In this document: positions 35,031-46,100 of the stretch, one piece after another
Numbering within the stretch: position 1 is the stretch's first letter
Layout of the letters: every line of letters begins with the position of its first letter
Source: Paulownia fortunei
Taxonomy: Eukaryota > Streptophyta > Magnoliopsida > Lamiales > Paulowniaceae
Reading direction: 5' to 3'
NCBI GenBank assembly: GCA_019321725.1
Contig: CM033115.1
Coordinates: 22,578,673 to 22,642,672 of the forward strand
Length of the DNA stretch: 64,000 nt
The notes under the pieces: model-generated
What the model was told of the DNA's origin: nothing
The model's database searches: none
What the model saw: only the letters and a program-made list of their open reading frames with translations
Made by a program: the position numbers and the translations under genes

Positions 35031-36906
35031 AAATGACTAATTACTCAGGGAAAATCTATTATATAATTGAAAAAATACGTAGCTATGGGTTATAAGTATT
35101 GGTTGGAAAATATTTGTTCCTAAGTTATAATTCAAACCCTTGAAAACCAATTACCTAAAATTGAAAGTCAAGGTCAATATTTTTTTATTTCTTTTAATTT
35201 GGACTGGATTTGGTTGTGTCAAATATCTGTTAGTATGTGATTTCATGGAAAAGCATAGATTTGATACTTGGTCAACATATTCCATTGCTATTCTTATTAA
35301 TTGTATGAGAATTGATCAAAATAACAAATTGCAAGGTCTTATTGTTACTTTATTTAGACAGTATATATATATATATATAAATTGGAGCATGTTATTGAGT
35401 TATCATAATGAATGTAATTTACCATCTTTTGGGGAATACTAGTTATCTACTCATTCATTCAATTTCCTACAAATTTTTTTCAACAAAAGATGATGATCAA
35501 TTAATTAACTTTTATTCAATAAGATAGAGTTTTTTTTAGTTGAAGAATTTTCTAGACGATAATTAAAATCTTAGCTCAGTGAGCAATTGAACTCATGATG
35601 AAAATCATCAGTCAATCTCTATTTATATCTAGTCTAGACCTAAAACCTAATTAAAATTGACGAATTAGTTCAAGATCATGAAAAACAAAAAACAAAAAAT
35701 AATAAATGAATAGTTTGGCATCATGGTTAAACTATTTCTTTTAATGGTCATCTTTTGATTTTTCATTTGAGAACTTGTTGGCTAGCAATTAATATTTGCC
35801 TCCATATAGTCTATTTTAATCATTGTCCCATTGACTTTTGATTAATTGTCTGTTGGTAGATTATAATCCATATCGGTTAAAAATATCTTACATACATCAA
35901 GAATAAATGCTTCTTGAGGTTTTTTTTTTTTTTTTTTTATTATTATTAGAACCGACCATGCAATAATTAAGACCATAAGCCATGTGATTGGCCAAATCAT
36001 ATGGTCCAGAGACTATTTATTCACTATACCGGCGTATGTGTAAAAAATCTTTCCTTTTCAAGAGATAAGTTTAATTAAAAGGGAGAAAAGAAAAAAGATT
36101 AATTGCAGAACTCTATCATCAATGGTGAGGTTGTGTCTATGACATTATTAGTAATTTGGTTTTAACATGATTATTCAATAATCGCACCATCCAAAAATTT
36201 AATTTTAAATTGGAAGACAGATGTACTTACTATTGTATTCAAAATGAATAACTTGATGTCTTCGACATGATTCTTCATTTGCCAGCAATAACTTTTTGTT
36301 GGTATCAACCACGGGTTGTGATTGCTTATAAAATTATTTCAAAGAAATTTTTGAAACATATTTTTTTCCTATAAATATGTATTTGTTTGTGGGTCTTCTA
36401 CGAAAAAAAATTTCGCAACACTTTTTTTCACTTATTAAAAATATATATGCATTCAAACACTTATTTTTAAAAAAGAGATATATTATTATACTTTTATTAC
36501 TGGACTATATATTATTTTCGAAATATATATCACATTCTAACACATTTTTAAAAATAAAAAAATAAAAAAAATATCATACCAGCTATAATTATTAAGCTTT
36601 TATCTGGAATCCAATTACATTCTAAAAAATTATTCTTTTTTCTCTAAACATATCTTATCACACTTTTTTCTAAAAGATGTAATTTTTTTAGGAATGAGAT
36701 GCTAAACAAATCACTCCCCAAAATTTTTTAGATATCAATGATGCAAAACTTGATTCCAATATAATTTCTTCATTATATATGAGAAAAACACTCCTAATAT
36801 TTTTAGTGATTGCATTTTGGTTAAACCCAAAAATATATAAGATAAAGAAAAAAGGTGTGACTACAATAAAAAAGCATTAATTAATATTTAAATCTAAAAG
36901 AAAACT

Positions 36907-38346
36907 CTACAAATAACATATATAGTCAGCAAATCTGTGTAAGCCATTACAAGATTGGCAATTACTGCACACCTGACCCTTCTGAAAACCCAACTTCCAG
37001 CATATGCACATGGCTTGCACCACCACCTCCGCGGCCTTAAATGGTGTCTCTGCCGCCTTCACAGCCGGTGGCCGCAAGAAGTCATGGAAAGACTTATACT
37101 CAGCTGATGATGATGAGTTGAAAGAAGCACTTTTAGTAAACTTAGACTGAAAAGGCAGCCCTATTGACAGCTCTAAATCGTGGGCGGCGTTTTCCTCCTC
37201 TTGAGGCGGCGACGGAGAATGAGACTCCCCCGTCGTGCTGCTGTTGCATTTGGTGTCATATACTGATGATGAGTTATCCGTTGTACGAACGCAAATATTT
37301 TTGGTGGGCTCATTCATTGAAATAGTGTTTTCTTTTGAGGGTGGTGGAGTTGAGTTTCTGAAGTCTAAGCAAGTGTTCGGAGCGGAGGCAGCGGCGGTGG
37401 TGGTGGAGTTGAGTGGACGGTGGGTTTGGGGGTCGATGCCACTGCTAATAAGCTTGCGTTTGATGTGTGTATTCCAGTAATTCTTGATCTCATTGTCTGT
37501 TCTTCCAGGCAATCTTCCAGCTATTAAAGACCATCTGCAAAAGAAATTACCATCAGTTGAAATATATGAAAAAGTTTTAGTTTTACCGCTTCAAAAGATA
37601 AAGAATTTTAATTTGCATTTTACTACAAACACAAAATGAGAAAAAATAAAATAATCATTAAATAATGATGTCCTTAAATTGTCCAATTCAAGAATCTTGA
37701 ATTTACCCTTTTGTTTCCTTTTACCTCCTCTTTCAAGAGTGAACCAGGATAAAACAGTATTCAAGTTCCTTAATAAGATAAAAACCTGCTTGCCATCAAT
37801 CAATCCATCGGAATGTCCATACCACCAATAAAGAAAGTTTAGAATTTTCCTTTTATTAGGCAACTAAAAAATAGTCCATAGTTAATTACATCATATTTCC
37901 CCATGCCCCAAAAGCTTGAAAATCAAGAAAAAGGCAAAAATAGCATACCTATTTCCCAGCAGACTATGAAGTTTGATAATGATCTCATCTTCTTCTTCAG
38001 TGAAATTACCTCTCTTGAGGTCAGGCCTCAAATAATTTATCCATCTCAATCTGCAACTCTTGCCACACCTAAGCAATCCTATAAAATTATGATAAAGAAG
38101 AAGAAAAAAATTTAATTCACTTTCTTACTTAGACAGACAACAAATATATATACTTGTTAATCTTGCTTGATTCACACACAGAAAGACAAACAGATGCATA
38201 AAGTGGATTGTACCTGCAGCTTTAGGGAGGGAACGCCAGCTGCCTTCACCATGAGCACGGATGTAGTTGATGAGGCGCTGGTCTTCTTCTTTAGTCCAAG
38301 CACCTTTGTTGGTGTGAGCTTTTTCACAGCAAGGGGAACGCCCCAT
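36907..38346 (-). CDS. R2R3-MYB transcription factor, subgroup 4 repressor type
   Basis: Three exons, 38346-38214, 38078-37949 and 37534-36907, join in phase to give 296 aa. Start is the ATG at 38346 ([17 protein letters not shown]). R2 covers about 13-63 and R3 about 66-114, with the intron positions usual for R2R3-MYBs. After R3 come a [10 protein letters not shown] (C1-type) motif, an EAR-like DLELSIGLP, and a cysteine cluster (CICWKLGF then CSNCQSC). These mark subgroup 4 (MYB4/6/8, AmMYB308-like) repressors, which bind AC elements and lower phenylpropanoid, lignin or flavonoid gene expression. The R3 bHLH-contact motif is near-canonical with Ile for the first Leu. The protein appears intact. 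The promoter carries AC elements (38694-38704), hinting at autoregulation. Confidence 0.93.
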
Positions 38347-38693
38347 CACTTGAGATATTTTTTCTTGATAAATTTTCTATGTAATAGTACACAAAAAAAC
38401 CTGAATATTTTTTATGTAAAACTAAGCACCCCTTCTCTTGTTTATTTTCTTTTATCTTCCTTCTAACTGGTCTTTGATGGATTACTGGGATATATACATA
38501 CATATATATATATATATGTATAGGGTGGGTGGGGGGTGTAGTGGGGCAACAGATGATGATACTTGAACGAGAAGAATAAGAGAAATTAAAGAGGGTGAGA
38601 AGCCAGTAGTTTGGAGACTTTGTAACAAACAGAAGTGGGGGCATTTGACCAAGTTGGTGAGAAAGACAAGTAGTTAAAGATGGGGTTGGATTT

Positions 38694-38704
38694 GGTAGGT
38701 AGGT
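38694..38704 (-). promoter_or_regulatory. Two overlapping AC-I elements upstream of the MYB gene
   Basis: The plus strand reads GGTAGGTAGGT, which in MYB-gene orientation is two overlapping ACCTACC elements about 350 bp before the start codon. ACCTACC is the AC-I site bound by R2R3-MYBs of the phenylpropanoid pathway, including subgroup 4 repressors. Confidence 0.55.
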
Positions 38705-41295
38705 ACACTTGAATAGATGAGTTGGCTTTGTGCTGTGGGCTCTCTCTCTCATTTTAAATTCATTGTATGTACACAAGTACACACATAAATATATGTATAT
38801 GTCAATGTGTGTGTGTACTCTTGGACATTAATTTTTACATCATAAAGTGATAATTAGTTGACTAGTGATGTTGCCACATTGGCTTGCTCATCTGCCTAAA
38901 TAAATAGGGTGGCAATGAGGGAATTATTTATGGCACCCAACTTGCTTGACCCTGATGCAATTTGATGCATTTGGTTTGGAAAAGTGAAGTCCACGTCCAA
39001 GTTAATTGGGCGTTTTTTTGTATATGTACATGTTTACATGGTCTGAAGAAAATAAAAGGTACAATGCAGACAAGTCTAATGTATTTTCGCGAAAATGTAA
39101 AAGAATTCTCTATATTGAAAAATAAGGTAAAAATTTCTATTCAAAATTTTGTACATTTGCTTTTTCAAGTAACAGAAACTAACGTGATCAATTTTATTAT
39201 TGTATTGCCCGTTATAGATAGTATATACTACATAGATTGGCCTTAAAATAATGAGCCAAAATGATTGGGTCAAGGTGTTCAGTGTCAAGTTAATACGGTT
39301 AGATTGGCTTGGCTATTAATTTGAGGTTTGTAGAAATGCGAATTAGATTTAGTTGCTGTCTTATGATGGTTCATTCCATTCTAAGAGCGAAGCTTAATTA
39401 ACCCCATGATGTTAGCCTCAATTAGTTGTAGGAGTTACTTTAATTACAATAATATAGGTTGGATAAAATTTAGATGGGTTCAGGCTCATGATTGTGACTA
39501 AGGTTAAAATGAGTCGATTTGGATAATCTGTTCTAATTTGTGACAAGGCCTAGTTGATGATTTTACAAGACACAGATTTCTAGGAGGATTGTCCTGTTAA
39601 GGGAGGAGTTAGTCTTAAACCATAATCCTGGTAGAAATGGATTCTTTTTCAATAAAAGTTGAGTTATAGATATAATAGGCCACGTTACTACTCTTATATG
39701 TGGGCTTTTGGTTTTGGACGTGGCTGAGGTATATATTACATTTAATTTTACTTGAGATTGCTCCAAAGGTTTTCAATAGGTCAAACCAACACCATTAATG
39801 ATTGATTTGGCAAAATCTTTTAAGGAGAATTCAGATCATCCGTTGAGGAAGAGCAGAAATTTTGATGCTCTTAATTTGACACGCATCAATACCCTTTTTC
39901 CTGTGAACTAAAAAGATTTATAGTTAGGAACATAATTTATCGAGATAAACTACAAAATATGAAGATACAGCATATAATGGTTTTCACTTTTTAAAAATGA
40001 ACAAGAATTTATAGTTGAAATGTGTCGACCATTTACCATTAAAAAAAAATAAAAAATCTCCTCTTAATTTATGTTAAAATCCCTTCTTTTTTTTTAATTT
40101 TTACTTTGATTACTTTTTAATTTTTTCAATCTATACTCAAAAGCACAACAGTAAGCTTGAATCGTTTCAAAAGAGTATGCACGTGCAATGCCTGTGCATA
40201 TTTAAGGGAATAATAGTCCTAATTTAATTTCCCCTTATGAGTATTTGTGAATAATAAATGAATAGGAGTCCGCCTAATCCCCACTTAAATACTAATTGCT
40301 GAATAAAGAAAATGTGCACTGTCTGTGCATTTTACCAACTGCACACTTGAGGGAACTGAAAATTTAAAATCATGAAAGAAGAAACTGACAATCTTGGCCA
40401 CTATGTTTACATCCAACATTTGGAGAATACTTTTTATATCATTTTGAATAGAAATCCCTAATTATATAACTTTGAACAAGTAGGACTTTTTCTACTTTTC
40501 ATGAACTTTGCTTTCGCGCAACACGATTTAAGGAAATAAATAGATGGGTAAAAAATATCACTTATGAGAGGGCAAAAATATGTGAATGTACATTACTTTA
40601 TTGTCTTTTTTTTTTCTTTTATGACTGGGTTTCCATGTTATTATTGAGTGAAAATAGGTCATATTTACTTTGGATTGTAGCACAACTTTAGCCAAAGAGA
40701 AAAAGGTGTCCATGAACATATTGTCCTGATACGATAATTTAACAATACGTAAATACTTCCATGTTTAGAAATTTCATTGGATCGTCTATATTTCTGTCAA
40801 CACTATGAAATGTATCCTCATAAATGATATCCAAACTCAAAGTCCCAAGTTTTTTGTTGTTTGTGCCAACGTATAATCCAAGATGAAATTAATCTCCATG
40901 TTTTTGAAAGATGTACATGTAAGAAGCATTTTTCCTGTATCGATCTCTTGTCCTCCAAGAGATTGCCATCACACCATGTTTTAATCAGGTCTCTCAAACC
41001 GTAATGTTTTTGCGCCACCCCCCTCCCTCAAATTGAAAGTAATAGATCTTTTATAACTACACACACATATATATAGCTATTCACTACCCTTTATCATAAT
41101 AAAAAATCATAACGAGTTCTCAATTTTGAAACATACAAAAATGCACTTGTTTTGCACGTGCATATTTAACTCAATTGAATTTCAATGATTGTAAGCACGT
41201 AATAAAAATTGTTTATTGACAAAAAAGAAATATTTGATCAATATGTTGAAAAGCAAGTTCTCGGTTTGTTAAAATTGAAGTGAAATATTGATATA
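38705..41295. other. Intergenic, no gene seen
   Basis: AT-rich DNA between the MYB promoter and the small Copia relic. Several short ORFs (for example 38962-39246, 39563-39766, 40818-41018) show no domain, no introns and no neighbours supporting them. Confidence 0.5.
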
Positions 41296-42614
41296 TGTTG
41301 AATGTGGTATAAGTAACTTTTATTTAATACAAAGTGAGTATAAGAAATGATAAAAAAATATACTAGTATATCGTTATATTTTTGGATTGTCGGATATAAC
41401 TACACATTTTTCTCTTATAAAATCTCTACAATAATTGTCAACTATTTATAGCAAATATCATGACACTTGTCACAATCTAACACATCCAAACAAAAGGAAG
41501 AAAGAGTACAGCGCACCATATATATTTTCGCTCAATATAAGCCTTCTGACTTGGGTTGTCAATCTTGCTTCATATTAACTCTCTCTTACCTATGTCATAT
41601 ATCAATTTTTCAAATGTCGATGTTGGCAAAGATTTTGTAAACAAATCAGCAAAATTGTGACATGATCGAATCTGCTGAACATCTATTTCTCCATTTTTCT
41701 GAAACTCATGTGTATGGAAAAGTTTTGTTAAAATATGTTTGGTCTTATCACCTTTTATATATTCATCCCTAATTTGTATTATGCAAACTGCATTATCCTC
41801 ATGAATAATAGTAGGAGTGTCTGTAATCGATTTTAATTGACATGCATTCAGTATATGTGCTATAACTAATCTTAACCAAACACACTCTCTATCGACTTCA
41901 TAAAAAGCAATTATTTCTGCATGGTTGGAAGATGTAGCTAGTAATGTTTGTTTAGTAGACCGCCGTGATATGGTTGTACCATTATAGTAAAATAAATAAC
42001 CGATTTGTGAGCGATCTTTGTGTGGGTCAAATTTATATCCCGCATCAGCATAACCAATTAACATTAGGTTGGTTGCTTCTTTTGAATAGAATAACCCGTC
42101 AAATTTCAGATGGCCTTTCAAGCTGTATATGTTCATTTTTCAAATCCTCCAATAGATAATGGTGTATAAATATCATAATATTCGCCTCATCTCTAACGTT
42201 TGCCGTTTTGATATCCACATAATTCAGGGTTTTTGCAAGGTCCAACCCCTGAAGATGTAGTTTGATATCTAGGCACCATGATAAATAGTTACTGCCGGTA
42301 ATATTTATGATATGGAATTTTTATTTTTCAATTCCGGCAATTTTCTGCAAAACAAAGTAAGTAAAAATTTATATAAAGAAATTCAAACTTAATTTTACGA
42401 ACATTTTTCTAACAAAATCTCGTGCTGATAACATATTATAAATAACTTTTTTTTAATTCAATGTGAGTGAGAGAAAGAATAAAAAATTATACTAATATAT
42501 CATTGTATTTTTAAATTACTAGATATAACTATACATTTTCTATACATTTTTCTCTTACAAAATATCTACAATAATTATCAACTATTTAGATGACACTTGT
42601 CACAATCTAGCACA
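41296..42614 (-). mobile_element. Internally deleted Copia element with short LTRs
   Basis: Two diverged direct repeats of about 185 bp (41296-41484 and 42431-42614) flank about 950 bp that contain only the end of a Copia polyprotein. Both repeats share TTTTTCTCTTA, TCTACAATAATT.TCAACTATTTA and GACACTTGTCACAATCTA. Beside the right repeat the minus strand reads TATCAGCACGAG, a primer-binding-type site seen in plant Copia elements. Most of gag, integrase and reverse transcriptase are missing. LTR divergence is high, so the insertion is old. LTR edges are approximate. Confidence 0.75.
41570..42136 (-). pseudogene. Copia RNase H and C-terminal fragment
   Basis: A 188-codon open stretch with the Copia RNase H signature: GYADAGYKFDPHKDRSQIGY, then STKQTLLATSSNHAEI, then HEDNAVCI, KHI and FADLFTKSLP. 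It is the 3' end of a pol gene. Upstream on the minus strand (about 42137-42230) a few more codons of the same protein appear in other frames, after which the similarity is lost. Confidence 0.88.
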
Positions 42615-43117
42615 TCCACGTTCATGCCACTTGACATCTAAATGCGATTATATGCATATAACACTTGGTATAACATACTAAAGTCCACCAATTAACTATT
42701 AAGTGTCATAACAGAATGTAAATATCAATATATTATGAAAATGGGGTATGACCTTTAAAAATTCAGCTCTTGGCTCAGATGGAATAGTTCAAACGCAACT
42801 TTATTACTGAAAAAGAAATAGTATTAACGAATATTCATTATCAATATATAACATATTTTCAGTGCACGAATATGCGAGTATTTATAATCAAATTTGAAAT
42901 CATATTAACAAAACTAAGTCATAAGATGGATATGGATATGGATTACAGATTCAATTCAAATTAAGATCCGGCTCAATAGCAACAACAATCCTGACCCATC
43001 ATAAACAGTATCTATTAATTTGACATTGGCGACCCGGGCCCAAATGATAAAAGCCCAGTTAAATGCGCGAGTACATTTCAATGTCTCTCCTCGACAGTCG
43101 ACACCAGCACATAGCTA
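42615..43117 (+). other. Upstream flank of the methylthiotransferase pseudogene
   Basis: AT-rich at first, then more mixed from about 42960. No gene is seen. It probably includes the former promoter and leader of the gene at 43118, but I see no clear TATA box. Confidence 0.4.
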
Positions 43118-46100
43118 ATGGAAGACAGAGGATTTATTAGTAGGAGGCGGCCGCGGAGCGCCGCCGGAGTTCCGGCTGCCGGTGGCGGCTGCGGTCGGTG
43201 TCAACCCTAGGCCTAAAACGAAGAACAACACTTTCCAAGATTCTAGAAAGAACGATAATTCTGTCAAAATCCCGGGCACTCGCACTCAGGTTGTTCTCTC
43301 GTAACACTGTGCATACTCGTGTATAGCCAAGTATGTGTGAATTTTCAGTTTTTTAACCTTGTTTTACGATTTTTTGTTGTGTGTGTTTTTTGATTTATTA
43401 TTCAATGTTCTGACAATCTACATGAAGACTTTTGGGTGTTCGCATAATCAGGTAACCAAATGATATAGCTCTTCTTGTTTAAGGAGATGTCCAGATTATG
43501 ACTTCAAAATGTCAGAGCTTAAGTTTAGTTGTTTGGAAATAAAAAAGAAGTAAGGTGGCATCTTTTTTGCTTTCCATGATACACGCGGAGGACATTGAAT
43601 GAGAGCCCGGAGTAATTTCTTTTTTGATGAAATATTTCACAGGGCTGATTGAGTTATTAAATCTCACGATAGAACTTAGATCCCTGAAGTTTTGCTCTTT
43701 AATCTCATTACTTTACTTTGTAGTCAGCTTCAGTGTCGATCATCCTTAACTTCTCACTTTAGCCAACTATCTAAATTTCGATTTTCTGCTGGACTTGATG
43801 CATTTTTCCAACTTGATTTTTCAGAGGTCAGCTTTCTGCATTTGGATATAATTTGATTGAAAATCTGGATGAAGCAGACCTATGGCTAATAAACACGTGA
43901 AATCCCTTCTTGGCTTTCTTCATACTTCTTACCCATTTCCATCTTGCCCCTTCTTTCATAAACAAGAAAGATTTTTCTTAGTTTTTGTTCTATGACGTGA
44001 AAAAAGGATTTAGATTGGTGTCTTAGCATGGTTGCTTAGTTTTCTTAATGGCTGTTAGTGCATCTCTCTCTGATCTGATTGTGTGTGTGTGGGTGGGTGT
44101 GTTTGTCTCTCAGTCCTGTAACTGATCAATGGGATAAAAAGAGTGTCTAAGTTCTAGTTTTAAAGGCTGCTTGTGGCTTAGGCTTTCTGGCAGTCTATTA
44201 GTTAAAATCAAGTACTATGTACACTAGTTATTGGCCACTGGGATCATTCTTTTAGTTGGTTTTGGTTTCCTGCAATTGAAGTACTTTCGTGGTTTATAGG
44301 CGAAAGGGCAAACTTCTTTTTCTGAATTGTCGTTTCTACCATAACCATGTTGCTAATGTAGAAGTGCAAAAAAGCCCCAAGTAGTTGCTGGATGTGTGCC
44401 TCAAGGAAGTCGTGATTTGAAAGAGCTGGAAGGATTAAGTATAGTTGGAGTCCAGCAAATTGATCGAGTGGTAGAAGTCGTTGAAGAGACTCTGAAAGGT
44501 CACGAGATGCAACTTTTGACTCGGAAGACATTACCAGCTCTTGACCTTCCAAAGGTGCGGAATTTAGATCTTACAGTTTTAATTATTGGTACGTATTTTA
44601 TGACTCATTATATGACAATTTTTGAGTGATTGCATGGTTTACCTAGTTTTTATTAGAAATCAGTTGTTAATTGAAGTATTCATATTTCAATTTAGTTTGT
44701 AAGCACCTTTTTAATTTTTTCATCAGGTGAGGAAAAAACAAGTTTTTTTGAGATCCTTCCAATTAATGTTGGTTGTTTAGGTGCTTGCACTTATTGAAAG
44801 CATGCTCGTGGTCATCTAGGAAGCTGCACATTTGACAGCCTTGTATGTCAATTGCTGAATAATCAAATGAAATTTGACAGCCTTGTAAGTCAATTGCTGG
44901 ATAATCAAATGAAACTGTCAATTGTTTTATGAAGTAGTTTTACTCTACCAAGTTTGACATTGTAGGCAGGCCATGTTAGAACTGTCATAGCTGATGGAGT
45001 CAAGGAAATCTGGTTGAGTAGTGAAGACACTGGAGCATATGGTACGTAGCATCTTTTTTGCGTGCTAAAAACTTGTTTAACTTGAGAGAATGAAAAATTA
45101 CAGGAAGAAACGTTGCTGGAACTTTGACTATGTGGAAAGGCTTTGCCCCTCCCTGAAGTCAACATTATTGGCATTAGATTGCACTATTGACTAGCAGGTA
45201 GTCATGATGGGAAATCAAATGTTGTCCTTTTTATAAGTCTAAAGGAACAGAAGAATACAAGGAAAATTTCTATAAATTATGGTGTATTACCACCCGCTCT
45301 TCAACTTCAAATCTATTCTTCTATGGTAAACATTGTTAAGTGTTGATACCTTCTTTGCTTGTATGGAAGGATCTTATAACAATAATGAAATAATAAAACT
45401 GCAATTGCTTTTGGATATATGATGAAATAATGTGATATTTAACAGCTTACGTTATTTTGGGTATTTTGCAGGGCATGGCATCGGAGTTAATCTTCTACTT
45501 TTTGTTGAATTGTTTAGTGGCAGAGCTTCCATCAGATGGAAGCACGATGCTCCGGATTGGAATGACTAATCCTCCTTATAATAGCTGAGGTTTTGCACCA
45601 CCCATGTGTGTATCATTTCTTCTTGTACCAGTTCAGTCTGGAAGTTACACCATATTGACTGTAAGTATCGCTTGACCATGTTTTCATATGACCAATACTT
45701 CTCTGTCCATTTGAACTTCCATGATACTTCTTTCTTTCCTCAACTGCATCTGATTGTTTTAGGCTTTGAACATGTCATTGCACCTTGATATCGTGATGTA
45801 GGGATATCTTTTTTATTTAATATTGGTATTCAGGCAATGAACCGAGAATATCCTGTGAGTTCAGGACAGTGGTTGATACATTGATAGAAGTGGTTCCTGG
45901 AATGCAGATAGCAACTGATATTATATTTGGATTTCCTGGTATATTTCAAACTTCCTTCTATGTCTCTTTAACTTAATGCTTTGATATCTGTTGTTCACTG
46001 TCATTTATCTTGGAAAACTGTAAACATAGTGTGTGACATAATAGGTAATGCGATTGCTAGTGGATTATTGTTCTCCGCTTTGTAAATGCATTTAAGTTGT

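Larger units (their letters stand above)
33581..36906. other. Intergenic region downstream of the MYB gene
   Basis: No gene is recognised. It holds the repeats listed separately, A/T-rich runs, and three ACCTACC words (34478, 34549, 34948) of the AC-element type bound by phenylpropanoid MYBs. Because it lies 3' of the MYB gene, its regulatory meaning is unclear. Confidence 0.45.

Noticed and set aside
39563..39766. 67-codon minus-strand ORF in the MYB upstream spacer
   Set aside because: No domain, no supporting neighbours, and typical length for chance in AT-rich DNA.
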